From the NCBI GenBank assembly GCA_958450325.1, contig OY288246.1:34962544-35026543 (forward strand): a DNA stretch of 64,000 nucleotides, given 5' to 3'. Of the stretch, positions 36,610 to 47,121 are shown in pieces; the first letter of the stretch is position 1, and each line of letters begins with the position of its first letter. Below the pieces are notes generated by a model. It did no database searches. It had not been told where the DNA came from and saw nothing but the letters and a program-made list of their open reading frames with translations. This DNA is from Agrostemma githago. Lineage: Eukaryota; Streptophyta; Magnoliopsida; Caryophyllales; Caryophyllaceae. The position numbers and the translations under genes are program-made.

Positions 36610-37176
36610 CCCCCTTACTGCCCTTGATTTTCTCACAACTCCATCACAATTTACTCCCTTCTTAAAAAGAAAACCTTTTTATTTCCCTTAAGGCAAAAAT
36701 AAAATCTCTTTATTTTCTTAAGGAATTAGCCATGGGAATCGATAGATTGACCGTTATGCTGCAGGAGTGGTCCCGTCGCTTTAGGGACACGGATAGGGTG
36801 GCTTTGAATCAAACGGGTATAACTCAGCTGTACCCGTTCCGTCAGATTGTGGTTGATCGTTATTTCCAGGATGCATGCTTGGCTTACTGGGATGACATAT
36901 ATCATGTCTTTGCTTTTTCTCGGGCGAAGTTTGCCCTTTACCTGAGGAGATTGTAGCTATAGGCGGATGGAACCCGGTACTTCGTCCAGCCGTCCCGTAC
37001 TCGATCTATGATCCGAGGAGGAAGCTTCGAGAATTTCTAGGGCTTTCTCACAACGAGGTATCCCGCATGATGGAAGGTGATAAAATTTCTCTGATCGACT
37101 TGGCTGAGAAATTTATGAATTCTCTTGATGTTCGGGTCAGACCGGCTTACAGCCGTAGGGCTTTTTCTTTCTGTAT

Positions 37177-37224
37177 GCTCCACGTATATGCTTTCGAGGG
37201 TCACATGGATTTGTTATCCTGCAT
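37177..37224 (+). repeat. 48-bp target duplication, left copy
   Basis: gctccacgtatatgctttcg through ttatcctgcat is identical to 40853-40900, on the other side of the Athila-like fragment. It is part of the antisense gene coding sequence. Far longer than the usual 5-bp gypsy duplication. Confidence 0.9.
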
Positions 37225-37306
37225 CGGTGAGGGCTAATGGAGTACCATAGTCATGAATAGAAGATCGACTTCTAGGCTTGCTTTCTTGACGGTTAGCTTG
37301 AGTTGC

Positions 37307-38845
37307 TTATTGTTGATGGTTCCCTTGGAACCCATGAGAATTGCCTTGATTAAGGCCATTGTTGTGGTTTTGTTGTCTTTGGAAATTTTGGTTTCCTTGG
37401 AAACCGCCTTGATTGAAGTTCCCTTGTTGGAACCCTTGATTGTTGTTGTGGAAGGTACCTTGGTTATTTTGCTTGAAGTTGTTAAAGGGCCTTGAGTTGC
37501 CTTGATAACCTTGGTTGTTGTCCCTTAAGGGAGGTGGAACATAAGGACGATGTTGTTGTTGGTGTTGAAAAGTTTGTTGTTGAGGGACTTGATTGGAAGC
37601 TTGGTATTGATTAGAGTAGGAGGCACCTTGCTTGAACGCTTGAAAAGCATTCACTTGCTCAATACTTCCTCTACAATTCATAGGGTCATGACCAACGATT
37701 CCACAAGTATCGCACATCCCATAATAAGGCAAAGGAGGTGCAAATCCCAAAGCATTTACTTCATGAATTGAGTTATGATTGGAGGAACCAATGCTTTGAA
37801 CTTGAGTGAGGTGACCTTGGAGCTTCTTGTCAATGGTCTCCATGTGTGTCTTCAATTGAGCTCCAAGGTCAATGCTTAATTGAGTTATAGCATCAACCTC
37901 ATGCCTACCTCCTCGATTTGCCTTCCTAGGCCTAGAGTATTGCGAATTATGGACCGCCATCCCCTCGATTCTTGCCCATGTTTGGTCATCATCGACCTCG
38001 GTGAACCTACCATTGGAGCCCATGTTGAGTATAGTTCTTGAGTCCTCATAAAGACCGTTCCAAAATTGTTGGACTAAGAACCATTGTGAGAGTCCATGAT
38101 GGGGGCATGATCTAACCAAAGACTTAAACCGCTCCCAAGTTTCATATAGGCTCTCTTCATCCCTTTGTTGGAAACCGGTGATGGAGGCCCTAAGCAAATT
38201 TGTCTTCTCCGGAGGGTAGAATGTTTGGTAAAACGCCAATGCAAGCTTTTTCCAAGTGTCGATTCCCATGGTTGCCCTATCGAGACTCTTGATCCATTGC
38301 TTCGCTTTTCCAATTAATGAGAATGGAAATAGTACCTATCGGATTTGATCTTGCGTAACCCCGGGTTGAGAGATAGCGTCGCAATAATCGGAGAAAGTCT
38401 CCATGTGTTGGTGCGGGTCTTCGGTGGGCAAACCACTAAATTGGTTCCTCTCCACAAGTTGGATGAAGTGAGTCTTGGCCGTAAAATTTCCGGCATAAGC
38501 GGCCGGTAGAGCATTGGGTCCCGGCAAGACGTCTTCCGTGAGTGTAGAGTGAGAAAAAAACTTAAGCATTCTTGGATATAAGGTAGAAGATGGTGGTGTA
38601 GACGGTGTTGATGTAGATGAAGAGGGGGAACTAGGAGAAGAATATCCAAAGGGATTGGTGAAATTCCCTTCGGCCGTCTCTTGAAATGCTTGCTCAAAAT
38701 CGTTTCCTTGAGCTTGCTCTTGATGAGTATTGCTTGCACTTGGTTGAGAGATCCTAACCCGGTTAATCGTCCGTTGGCGAAAAGCTCGAAAAAGCCTCTC
38801 CGGCTCTGGATTAAAGAAAAAGAATTCGCCTCCCCGCCTAGGCAT
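37307..38845 (-). pseudogene. gag of the Athila-like element
   Basis: The start MPRRGGEFFFFNPEPERLF is followed by a low-complexity S/T/P stretch. A retrotransposon-Gag domain then contains RATMGIDTWKKLALAFYQ, FYPPEKTNLLRASITGFQ and LVQQFWNGLYEDSR. One CCHC knuckle, CDTCGIVGHDPMNC, lies near residue 330. The C-terminus is a long Q/N/G-rich tail (FNQGGFQGNQNFQRQQNH), prion-like in composition. A single in-frame TAG at 38336-38338 interrupts an otherwise open frame of about 500 codons. Coding continues past 37307 to the breakpoint at 37225. Confidence 0.85.
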
Positions 38846-39059
38846 ACACTACACACTAGAACAAACGTGAGACCACCTAGTGCTTTATGGGCACTAGGTA
38901 ACGACAATAAACAAGCACAATCGAGAGACAAAGAGAAAAAGAAGAAATAAAACTAAGGAAGCAAGAAAAACTAGAGAATATTCTCACAAGAGATGATAGA
39001 AGGGCACAAAGAAGAGTAGCTAAGTCTAGAAATAAGCAAACAAAGTCTAAACAATGCAT

Positions 39060-39079
39060 CGTCCCCGGCAACGGCGCCA
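39060..39079 (-). other. Primer-binding site, tRNA-Asp type
   Basis: On the minus strand TGGCGCCGTTGCCGGGGACG follows three bases after the LTR end. This is the typical Athila primer site. Confidence 0.9.
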
Positions 39080-39082
39080 AAT

Positions 39083-40850
39083 TGATGGTAGGATTTGTCG
39101 TGGATCCCACCGATCAAATAATAACCAACTAGCACCTAATGGTAGTTAGGGTAAGTCGGGTCGTTTCCACGGAGACGGTGTCGCAAGGGTTAGACTATGT
39201 CGGCCTAGAACGAGACTATGCTACCAAACAAACACAAAGAGATGCTAATTGGTGAATTATGATGAGAGGAGAAGAAGAAAGTGGACTAACAATGAACTAG
39301 ACTATAACAAGGCTAAATGAAGTAACTAAACACAAACTAAAAAATGAACTAAAGAAAAGATGACTAACTAAGAGGATGAATCAAATATGGAAAGAAGTGG
39401 GTTAGGTCGGGTTCATAAGAATAGTAGGGTGACTTGGGTGGTCAAGGGTGTAGGTGTCTCCTAGTGCTAGAGTCGGTCCGGGCTCTCGCAACTTAAACCG
39501 ATGTCGAGGTGAGTCCGGGCTCTCGCTACTTAGACTCTAGTCAAGGTAAGTCCGGGCTCTCGCTACTTAGACTATCCTCAACACTATCCTCAACATGACC
39601 ACAAACAAGACAAACAATGAGTAGAGGAAGACTAGCATGAGAAGCATGGCCACTACAACTCAAACAATCATTTCAACAAACACATGGTGTGCCAAGTATG
39701 TGACTAACAACAAAGATTCACCTTTACCCCTAATCAAACCCTAATCACCCATATTCTACCCTTAATCCCCCTACTAACCCACAAGTAATCTACTCACTCA
39801 TAATCAAAGATAAACTAACAACAATAAGAGAAAACCACATCACAATCCAAACATCCATTATCAAGAACAATAACAAGAACACTAAGTAAAGATTCAAACT
39901 TGAAATAATAACAATAAACAAGAGAAAGGAAGATTATACCAACGATAGGTTGAAGAAAAGATGATAACTTGCATAAATAGGAAACCCAAATAAATCCCAA
40001 GGTTGTCAAGCTTGGAGAAATCTTCAAGTATCTTCTTAATACAAGAACTAATTAACTAAGATTAACTAGGATTAACTAAGGATTAAAGAGAGATTCAATC
40101 TAATGTGAGGAACTAAATCTAGGGTTTATATGTTGTAGAGGAGCTTAAGATAGTCTAGGGTAATCTAAGATACATAAACAATACAAGAGGGAAGTATTTA
40201 TAGGGTTCCGTAAGTGAGAGGAATAAAAGAAGGAGGCGGAACAGAGAGTGGGTCATTCCCGATCGGGAATGGGAAATCCCGATCGGGAAGAAATGATGGT
40301 CCCGATCGAGAATATGCGATCCCGATCGGGACGGCTTCACAGTGAGCGCCTCCCTTGCTCCACTTTTCCCGATCGGGAGGGCCTTATCCCGATCGGGATA
40401 CTTCCTCTTTCCCGATCGGGAATATGCGATCCCGATCGGGAATGCTTGACAGTGGCTACGTCCTTCGTGCACCTCATCCCGATCGGGTTGAGGCCTTCCC
40501 GATCGGGATGGGTCTTGTAGGCCTCCCTTAAGAGCTTTTTGGTCCCTCCTTGCCTTCCATGGGTTTCTCGTCGATTCTCGGGACTCGGGATTGGGTCTCG
40601 GAGGCTCGGGATTGGGTCCCAGGGTCTCGGGGTCGATTCCAAGGCATCGAGTCATCGTTCATTTACCTCGTTGGCTCCAAAAAGTGTATGTATTGAGTCG
40701 GAATCGCTCCAACTCTTCGTGATTGGTCCCGGGAACCTGAAACGAGCTAGAGGAAGCATAAGAAGCCCATAAACCGCTCCCAGGGAGCGATTCTACAAGG
40801 AAAATGGGACCAAAACACAGTAAAATAAGCACTACAAACTACACTTATCA
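39083..40850 (-). repeat. 5' LTR of the Athila-like element
   Basis: On the minus strand it starts TGATAAGTGTAGTTTGTAGT at 40850 and ends CCTACCATCA at 39083 (1768 bp). The TATA box TATAAATA is at 40195-40202. A palindrome array lies upstream of it, and a three-copy repeat of gtccgggctctcgctactta about 45 bp apart lies at 39475-39575 in the transcribed part. Confidence 0.9.
40256..40509. promoter_or_regulatory. TCCCGATCGGGA palindrome array in the Athila-like LTR
   Basis: Ten CGATCG cores start at 40260, 40280, 40303, 40323, 40370, 40390, 40413, 40433, 40480 and 40500. They form five pairs exactly 20 bp apart, pairs within a block are 23 bp apart, and blocks recur every 110 bp. The array lies about 54 bp and more upstream of the TATA box on the minus strand. 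Confidence 0.8.
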
Positions 40851-40852
40851 AC

Positions 40853-40900
40853 GCTCCACGTATATGCTTTCGAGGGTCACATGGATTTGTTATCCTGCAT
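40853..40900 (+). repeat. 48-bp target duplication, right copy
   Basis: Identical to 37177-37224 and starting two bases from the LTR terminus at 40850. If one mismatch is allowed, the duplication begins exactly at the terminus. Confidence 0.9.
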
Positions 40901-41117
40901 GGGAAACACCCGTCTTCTGACCGTAGTAGATTAGATGGAGACTGAACACAACCCGACTTGGCTGATCACGGGCGAGATTATCCAAGGATTGGACAGCCGC
41001 AAGAGGGACTCATCAATTCGTCTTACCGGGAGCACCCGATTGCTGCAAGTATGTTACTTTGCAATTTATTTTTTTGATTTTTGATTTTTTTTTCGCGGAT
41101 GGTTTGCTGCAGCGGGC

Positions 41118-41222
41118 ACTTGATCGAGTCACCCTGGCACTCGACCGAGTGCCCTCGTAAAAAGCCCCATGTTTGTGTTCAGGAGTACCACTCGATCGAG
41201 TGTCCTAGGCACTCGATCGAGT
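41118..41222. promoter_or_regulatory. Palindrome quartet inside the antisense-gene intron
   Basis: Palindromes start at 41118, 41139, 41190 and 41211 (spacing 21, 51, 21), entirely within the intron 41049-41281. The equivalent intron in element A (98 bp) lacks them. This is the same module as in the LTRs, placed in the body of the antisense gene. Confidence 0.7.
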
Positions 41223-41881
41223 GGCCTTGGGCGGACGCCTATTTCTCCTCGGGAACTCATGTTTTTGTTTCCTTTTTGCAGATTTGGCTATATGAGAGGC
41301 TATCAGTGATAGATCCTCCTCTTGATACGAGCAACTATCGTCATAACCTTGTGATGACGAGGAGGCGGGCCATTGACTTTTCTCGTCAGATCACGCAAAA
41401 GTATTGGGACGAGGTTTTGTCATTCCATGGTGGCCCGTTAATTCGATGGGTAGTTCCGTGGTGGCCCATCTACCTTTGGAGTGGCTTGGACCCGAGGGAC
41501 AGAGCCCACTATCAGGTGATCCTATCTTTCAGGCAGACGGTTCATCTCTACCCAGATCGCATACTAAGGCAGTATGGATGGACCCAGCGAATCTCTGAAG
41601 TTCAAGCAGATGTGAGTGGCCCTACCCAACTGACTGATGTAATGTGTGATACCTGGATGCAAAGATGGTACACACGGCATACTTGGCCCATTGTCAAATC
41701 TCGCCACTCGATCTGGGTTTCCGACTCTTACACGAAGTGGAACAAAGCAGGGGATGCTAAAACCCGAGCTGCTCTGAAGGTTGATGAAGCTTTCGACCTG
41801 CTACGAAGGGAGCAAGCTAAGGACAACAGGGTCTTTTTTGATGAAGAAGACACTCCTGCTACCCTTGTCTGTCTCATGTAA

Positions 41882-42592
41882 GGACAGAAGAAGACCAAGA
41901 CTCAAGCTGGAGGGTCTAGCGTTAAAGGTGCTTGGGGGAAGGTGAGCCCCCCAGACTGACTTGGGAAGGAGACTAGGCCCAAAGCTACCCGTGCAGGACC
42001 GACTTGGCCCACGGGATAGACTACCCGAGCACGTACGGGCTCGACTTGGACCGAAGACCATTATAGAAGACCCGTCGTCAAAGAAAGGGGTTCGAGCTAA
42101 AGAGGTTCCCCTCGTAATTAGAGAACGCTCGCCTTCACCTCGGGGACCTCGGGCTCCGCGCGACCCGAAGGACAAGGGAAAGGGGAAGATACCCGGATAT
42201 TAGTCTCCTTATTTTATTATTTGAATATTACTATTATTATTATTTTTTTTATGGTGTGATTTTTTTTTGTGTGTATGCCGTGTCCGGCGTTTTTTTTTTT
42301 AATCGAGATAAAAAGACATATTATTGAACACTGTTCCCGTCTTTCGTATATTGCAGTGGTTGTACCCTTTTGAGGGGTTGCCTACGTATCCACAAATAGC
42401 GGAATCAAACCAAACGTAGTTCAAAATTGATTTGATTGATTTTTGCAATTTTTCGAAATACATCAAGATTATTAATTCGAGATGTACGACAGTAGAATAA
42501 TTAATTCTAGCTTATTGACTTGTCCATAATTTTTTGAGAATTTATAAAAAGACAAATTTTTATAAATTTTGCAAATGACATTGAGATGGGTT
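41882..42592. other. Region between the convergent antisense gene and pol
   Basis: It holds a possible frameshifted basic tail of the antisense protein (41961-42203, PRGPRAPRDPKDKGKGK), then T-rich sequence. The conserved post-pol segment lies at 42360-42424 (GGTTTGATTCCGC...GGATACGTAGGCAACCCC on the minus strand). Confidence 0.5.
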
Positions 42593-44568
42593 TTAGGGGT
42601 AGTAGCGCTTCAGCTGGTCCAAGTTTGTTGGGTTGACAAATTCATTCCCGTCCAAGTCTGTCAACATCACCGCTCCTCCTGATAGGACCTTCTTGACTAA
42701 GTATGGCCCAGCCCAATTGGGTTTGAATTTACCCCTTGGGTCAACCGGTAGTAAGGCAGGAACCGATTTCAGGACCAAATCCCCTTCTTTGATGTTTCTG
42801 GGCCTAACCCTTTTGTTGAAAGCCCGTTGGATCCTCTTTTGATTTATTTGGATGTTGTTGAGGGCCCGTGATCGCCATTCGTCCAGAAGGACTAGCGAAT
42901 CATATCGGGCTTGGACCCAATCTGCTTTAGGTACTTGGCTTTCAAGTAATATCCTGAGGGATAGTACTTCTATCTCGACCGGTTGGACCACTTCCATTCC
43001 GTATGTCAAGTAATACGGGGTTGCTCCGGTTGCGGTGCGGATCGAGGTTCGATATCCCCATAGGGCAAAGGGTATCTTGTCGGGCCAGTCCCGGTAATTC
43101 TCAGCCATCTTTTTAAGTATGGTGACAATTGTTTTATTGGCCGCTTCTACCGCTCCATTTGTTTGAGGTCGGTAAGGCGAAGATGTATGCCTTTGAATTT
43201 TATATTTTGCCAGCAATGCGGCAGTTTCAGCTTGGAAGTGGGTTCCGTGATCACTGATGAATTCATGAGGGATCCCCTACCGGCATATGATCTTGTTCTG
43301 GATAAATTTGGCCACGTGCTTGGCGTTCAAGACACGGTATGACTCGGCTTCGACCCATTTGGTGAAGTAGTCGATGGCCACCAAAATGAAGCAATGACCT
43401 CCCGTCCCAGAAGGGTGTACCTTTCCAATTATGTCTATGCCCCATGTCGAAAATGGCCATGGTGATGTCATGGTATATAAGAGAGAAGACGACATATGTT
43501 GTACATTGGCAAAGATCTGACAGTTATGGCAGTGTTTGACATACAACTGACAGTCTGTTTCCACGGTGTTCCAATAGTACCCGAGCCTCATGATTATGCG
43601 GGCTAACATATGGGCGTTCATATGCGGACCATTTTCACCATCGTGTACTTCAGCCATTACCTTTTCGGCCTTTGTTTTGTCGATGCATAGGAGAAGAGCC
43701 CCCTGTGACGTCTTCTTATACAATTGCCCGTCGTCCGTGCGAACGAATTGGGTTGCCAATCTCCGCAGGGCCTTCTTGGCCCGGTTTTCAGTTCCCGGGG
43801 GATATTCTCCCGTTGCCAAGTAAGTTAGGAGTGACTGATACCAGGGTTCTGGGTCAGCTAGCTCGATGTCCTGGATGGCGTGTACATACGCTGGCTCGGA
43901 CCGTCTTTCGACACAGATTGGCATGCTGGTCAGGTGATCCGGGATGTTCAGTAGAGATGCTAATTTGGAAAGTGCATCTGCAAATTGATTTTCTTCCAGG
44001 GGCAGATAAATGTATTCTACCTTTTGGAATTGTTTCTCTAGAACCCTTACCCGTGCTTGTTAAGCCACGAGATTGGCGTTCCGAGTTTTCCATTTTTGGA
44101 GAGCCTGATTGATGACAAATGATGAATCACCATGGACCCGGAGGTTTGTTACCCCTAAATCAGCGGCGGCCTGCAACCCGTGAATACATGCTTCGTATTC
44201 GGCTGCGTTATTGGTCACGTCAAAGTCCAATTTGATGGACAAGGGAGTGTGTTCCCCTTGTGGTGAGATTAGCAGAATCCCGACCCCGAATCCTCGAAAG
44301 TTGGATGCTCCATCAAAATACAAATCTCATGTGTCGGTGTCAGTGTGGAATATGTCTTCATCAGTAAAGGCCCAAGTGTCGGTGCGGTCCTCTTCAGATA
44401 TTGGGCTATCGGCAAGGAACTCGGCTACCACCCGGCCTTTGATGGCTTTTAATGGTACGAACTTGAGGTCGAACTCAGATAACATTAAAGTCCACCTGGA
44501 CATCCTGCCGTTGAGGACGGGCTTCTCGAACAAGTACTTGATAGGATCCATTTTGGATAATACATGTA
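42593..44568 (-). pseudogene. pol of element D: RNase H, second RNase H, integrase
   Basis: One minus-strand frame runs from 44568 to the stop at 42593 with three in-frame stops (TGA 44327-44329, TAA near 44060, TAG near 43277) and no frameshift. Order: end of the first RNase H (LSKMDPIKYLFEKPVLNGR), archaeal-type second RNase H (DLYFDGASNFRGFGVG, NNAAEYEACIHGLQ), an H2C2 zinc region (HMLARIIMRLGYYWN, then HCHNCQ), and the integrase core with TWGIDIIG, SDHGTHF and NGAVEAANK carrying D, D and E. The C-terminal domain includes GPYLVKKVLSGGAVMLTDL. Upstream reverse transcriptase and gag are cut off by insertion of element C at 44569. Confidence 0.9.
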
Positions 44569-44964
44569 TGTAGACACCCGCATTTTGCCTGCTAATGTAT
44601 ATAGCAGTTCCCGACAAAACACCCGATGATGATCGGACGCAAACGTGACTTAGTATACTCGAATATGGGCTCGGAATCAATAATATCCGACATGGATTTT
44701 TAGCGGAGTACACATCTCTCAAAACCAACCTCAAATTCAGGCCAGTGGGTCGTTCCGAGCAAAATAAGACTAATTTGGGCCAAAACCGACACCAAAAATA
44801 AAAACCGTCTTTTGGCGACCGGGTCAAAACCCGGTCAAAGACAAACCCGTCTCACAAATCAGCCAAATTCACTTCTCGAAACTGGCGCCCAAATCAAAAT
44901 TCAAACAAATCAATCAAATCAACAAAGTCAACCTCTTCCTAAAATAGCTCGATCCTCTTGATCC

Positions 44965-45071
44965 ACTCGATCGAGTGGATTGACCCACTCGGTCGAGTGG
45001 AGCGTCATTTACCGGATCAGGCCCATTTTCTAGGGCACTCGATCGAGTGCACTAGGGCCACTCGATAAAGT
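44965..45071. promoter_or_regulatory. Palindrome quartet upstream of the LTR C TATA box
   Basis: Palindromes start at 44965, 44987, 45037 and 45060 (spacing 22, 50, 23). The last is a decayed site (ACTCGATAAAGT) 25 bp before TATAAATA at 45096. Confidence 0.75.
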
Positions 45072-45999
45072 GACCCTACGTCGTGGGGTAAAATCTATAA
45101 ATACCCCCTCAAACCCTTTGCATTTTCAGTTTTACCTAATGCATATTTACCCTACATTTTCACCTTAACCCTCCTATACTCTTCCCACTACAACCCTAGC
45201 AACCCTAAGCCAAAAAACCGAGCCTTTCGTCCCTCGAAAAACCGACGAATCATCAACACACACACACACACACCATAACTCGCGTACATCCTCGATACTC
45301 CGGCGTCTTGTCGCTATTTACGAGCCCATTTCCGAGGTCCCTACTAAGCATGTATGTTGAGGGTGTCCTAAACCCCATGTCGATCCTTACTACTTCGTTT
45401 TTTATTTACATTTTTGCATTATCTATATTATATCTATACTAGTATCCTAACACTAACTTTAACATAACACTAACATTTTGTTTCTTGTATACTAACTTTT
45501 ATCTTTTCGTTACTAACATTATCATACCGTGTATATATATACTAGTATTAAATTTCGGTTTTAAATACGTTTGACTATGATGATCGCCTAAAGTCCGTCT
45601 AATCCCTTTACGAGTAACGACGAAGGTGGAGCCTTTCGAGGAGCCCCGCCCCAATGTACTCAAGGGCGTGACGTGATCGCGATTAATAATAGTTGAACGC
45701 ATTTGATCCCATTTTTATTAGTATGGAACCCGTTGACACGAAAACCGACATCACATAATCCGAAAGGGTTAGTTTCGATGTCGTGACGTAGAGGGATGCA
45801 ATTTCGTCACTAATACAAAATTTCTAATCAAGCGAAAACATTTTCATAAAACTCCGATAACGGTATTATAATCGCATGCATACGCGATTATAGCACCGGA
45901 AGCCAAGTTAAATGCAAATCCTGCGATATTTGTATTTGATTTGGCCAATAATCGATTTTAAACCAAAAAATAAAACGAGTTGGTACTCGTACAGGGTCT

Positions 46000-46104
46000 A
46001 CTCGACCGAGTACGTAGGCTACTCGATCGAGTAGCACCCATAAATCTGGGCAGTAGCCTTTTCGAGGACGCACTCGACCGAGTCAGACCATGACTCGACC
46101 GAGT
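46000..46104. promoter_or_regulatory. Palindrome quartet in the transcribed part of LTR C
   Basis: Palindromes start at 46000, 46021, 46072 and 46093 (spacing 21, 51, 21), about 900 bp downstream of the TATA box. Confidence 0.7.
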
Positions 46105-47102
46105 GGGTCCTGTAGCCCAGAAAACCGAGAGCCTAAATGCAACATTTAAGCCTCGTCTTTTTTACGACTTTTAGTCGACACGTGTAAAGTCAATCACGTG
46201 AACCCATTTTTTCAAAACCCATACATATCACTACACTTAGAACAACTTTGATCGATTTTTCGACGTGATAAGTTGGGACAAGGCATCGAGACATAGGATC
46301 GGGCTAGCATCACGCTTAGGTCCTATGTCTCCGTCCTTCGTTTAATACACAACGCAATGTGTATTTAATCGGGGTTCGTCCATCCACATAATTCACGGTC
46401 TAGTTTATATACGGGTCCGTTTCTATCTTTTTTATTATTTGTTATTCTGTTTGTATATTATTTGTAATTTTTGTATTGGCCGGGTTGTATTTCTGCCCGT
46501 GTAACTTGTACGTTATTTACTTTCGAGTTTTGTATATTTACTTGCTTATCGCTTTATAAATGAACCTCGCATGCTAAATTACTCCGACCATATTCAAGAT
46601 GCATTAAATGACGTAGTTAACGCAAAATTCACATGCTTAGCCCGAAAACGTTGGTTGCATATCATTTAGTCATTTTACTAGCGCGCGCACACGAACATGA
46701 ACGATGTCTTAGTAGAGGCCGCCATGTGCGGGCGGGGTTGGGTGTCCTTAGTGGGCTTCCCAACACGTACCCTCACCCCTTACTCAGAACCTCGGTTTCC
46801 GGATGCCCGAAACCGTTGGCACACGAGAGTCATTCTTTACACGATACCGGTGTAGATGGTATCGGTACCGCAATGCAAAGGGACGGGCCCCATAAACTCT
46901 GAAATCGAAGTGGGCCGTACTTTGTGTATAGCCCATGACGACATAGAGTGGGCTCGTATGGTTCCGAATAACCACAAAATTCGGTGGCGACTCCATTTTG
47001 ACTTAAATTTCGAACCCGAGAACAATCTTACCACGAGATTCATTCACCTACCCAAACCCGCGCGTGGCCGCGTCGGGGTGGACCTACGTTATGTCAACAA
47101 TT

Positions 47103-47121
47103 TGGCGACTCCGCTGGGGAC
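47103..47121 (+). other. Primer-binding site of element C
   Basis: TGGCGACTCCGCTGGGGAC begins three bases after the LTR. It is the Tat/Ogre-type site, probably tRNA-Arg. Confidence 0.85.

Larger units (their letters stand above)
37225..40850 (-). mobile_element. Athila-like LTR element fragment: 5' LTR, primer site and gag
   Basis: Minus-strand order: LTR 40850-39083, tRNA-Asp-type primer site, leader, gag 38845-37307, then an abrupt end inside gag at 37225. There is no pol and no second LTR. The right boundary is the exact LTR terminus and the left is an internal breakpoint. The long flanking duplication suggests one-ended integration followed by repair. Confidence 0.85.
36732..41881 (+). 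pseudogene. Antisense gene of element D (homologue of antisense gene 1), interrupted
   Basis: The start gccATGgga gives MGIDRLTVMLQEWSRRF, then YWDDIYHVFAF. A one-base deletion near 36925 breaks the frame; the duplicate copy at 63759 is intact there (FAFPRGKVCPLPEEIVAIG). Coding continues to 37224, is interrupted by an Athila-like fragment, and resumes at 40853 after a 48-bp repeat. An in-frame TAG lies near 40932. The intron is 41049-41281 (GTATGT...TTGCAG), and exon 2 runs 41282-41881, opening IWLYERLSVIDPPLD and containing LIRWVVPWWPIYLWSGL. It aligns with the element A protein throughout, including intron position and phase. A basic P/R/K-rich frame at 41961-42203 (+1 frame) may be its original C-terminus. 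Function is unknown. Confidence 0.8.
44569..47099 (+). repeat. 5' LTR of Tat-type element C
   Basis: It starts TGTAGACACCCGCATTTTG at 44569 and ends ATGTCAACA at 47099. It is inserted in pol of element D, and the five bases before it are ATGTA. The TATA box TATAAATA is at 45096-45103. Palindrome quartets lie at 44965-45071 and 46000-46104. The long frames inside are not genes. Confidence 0.92.
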
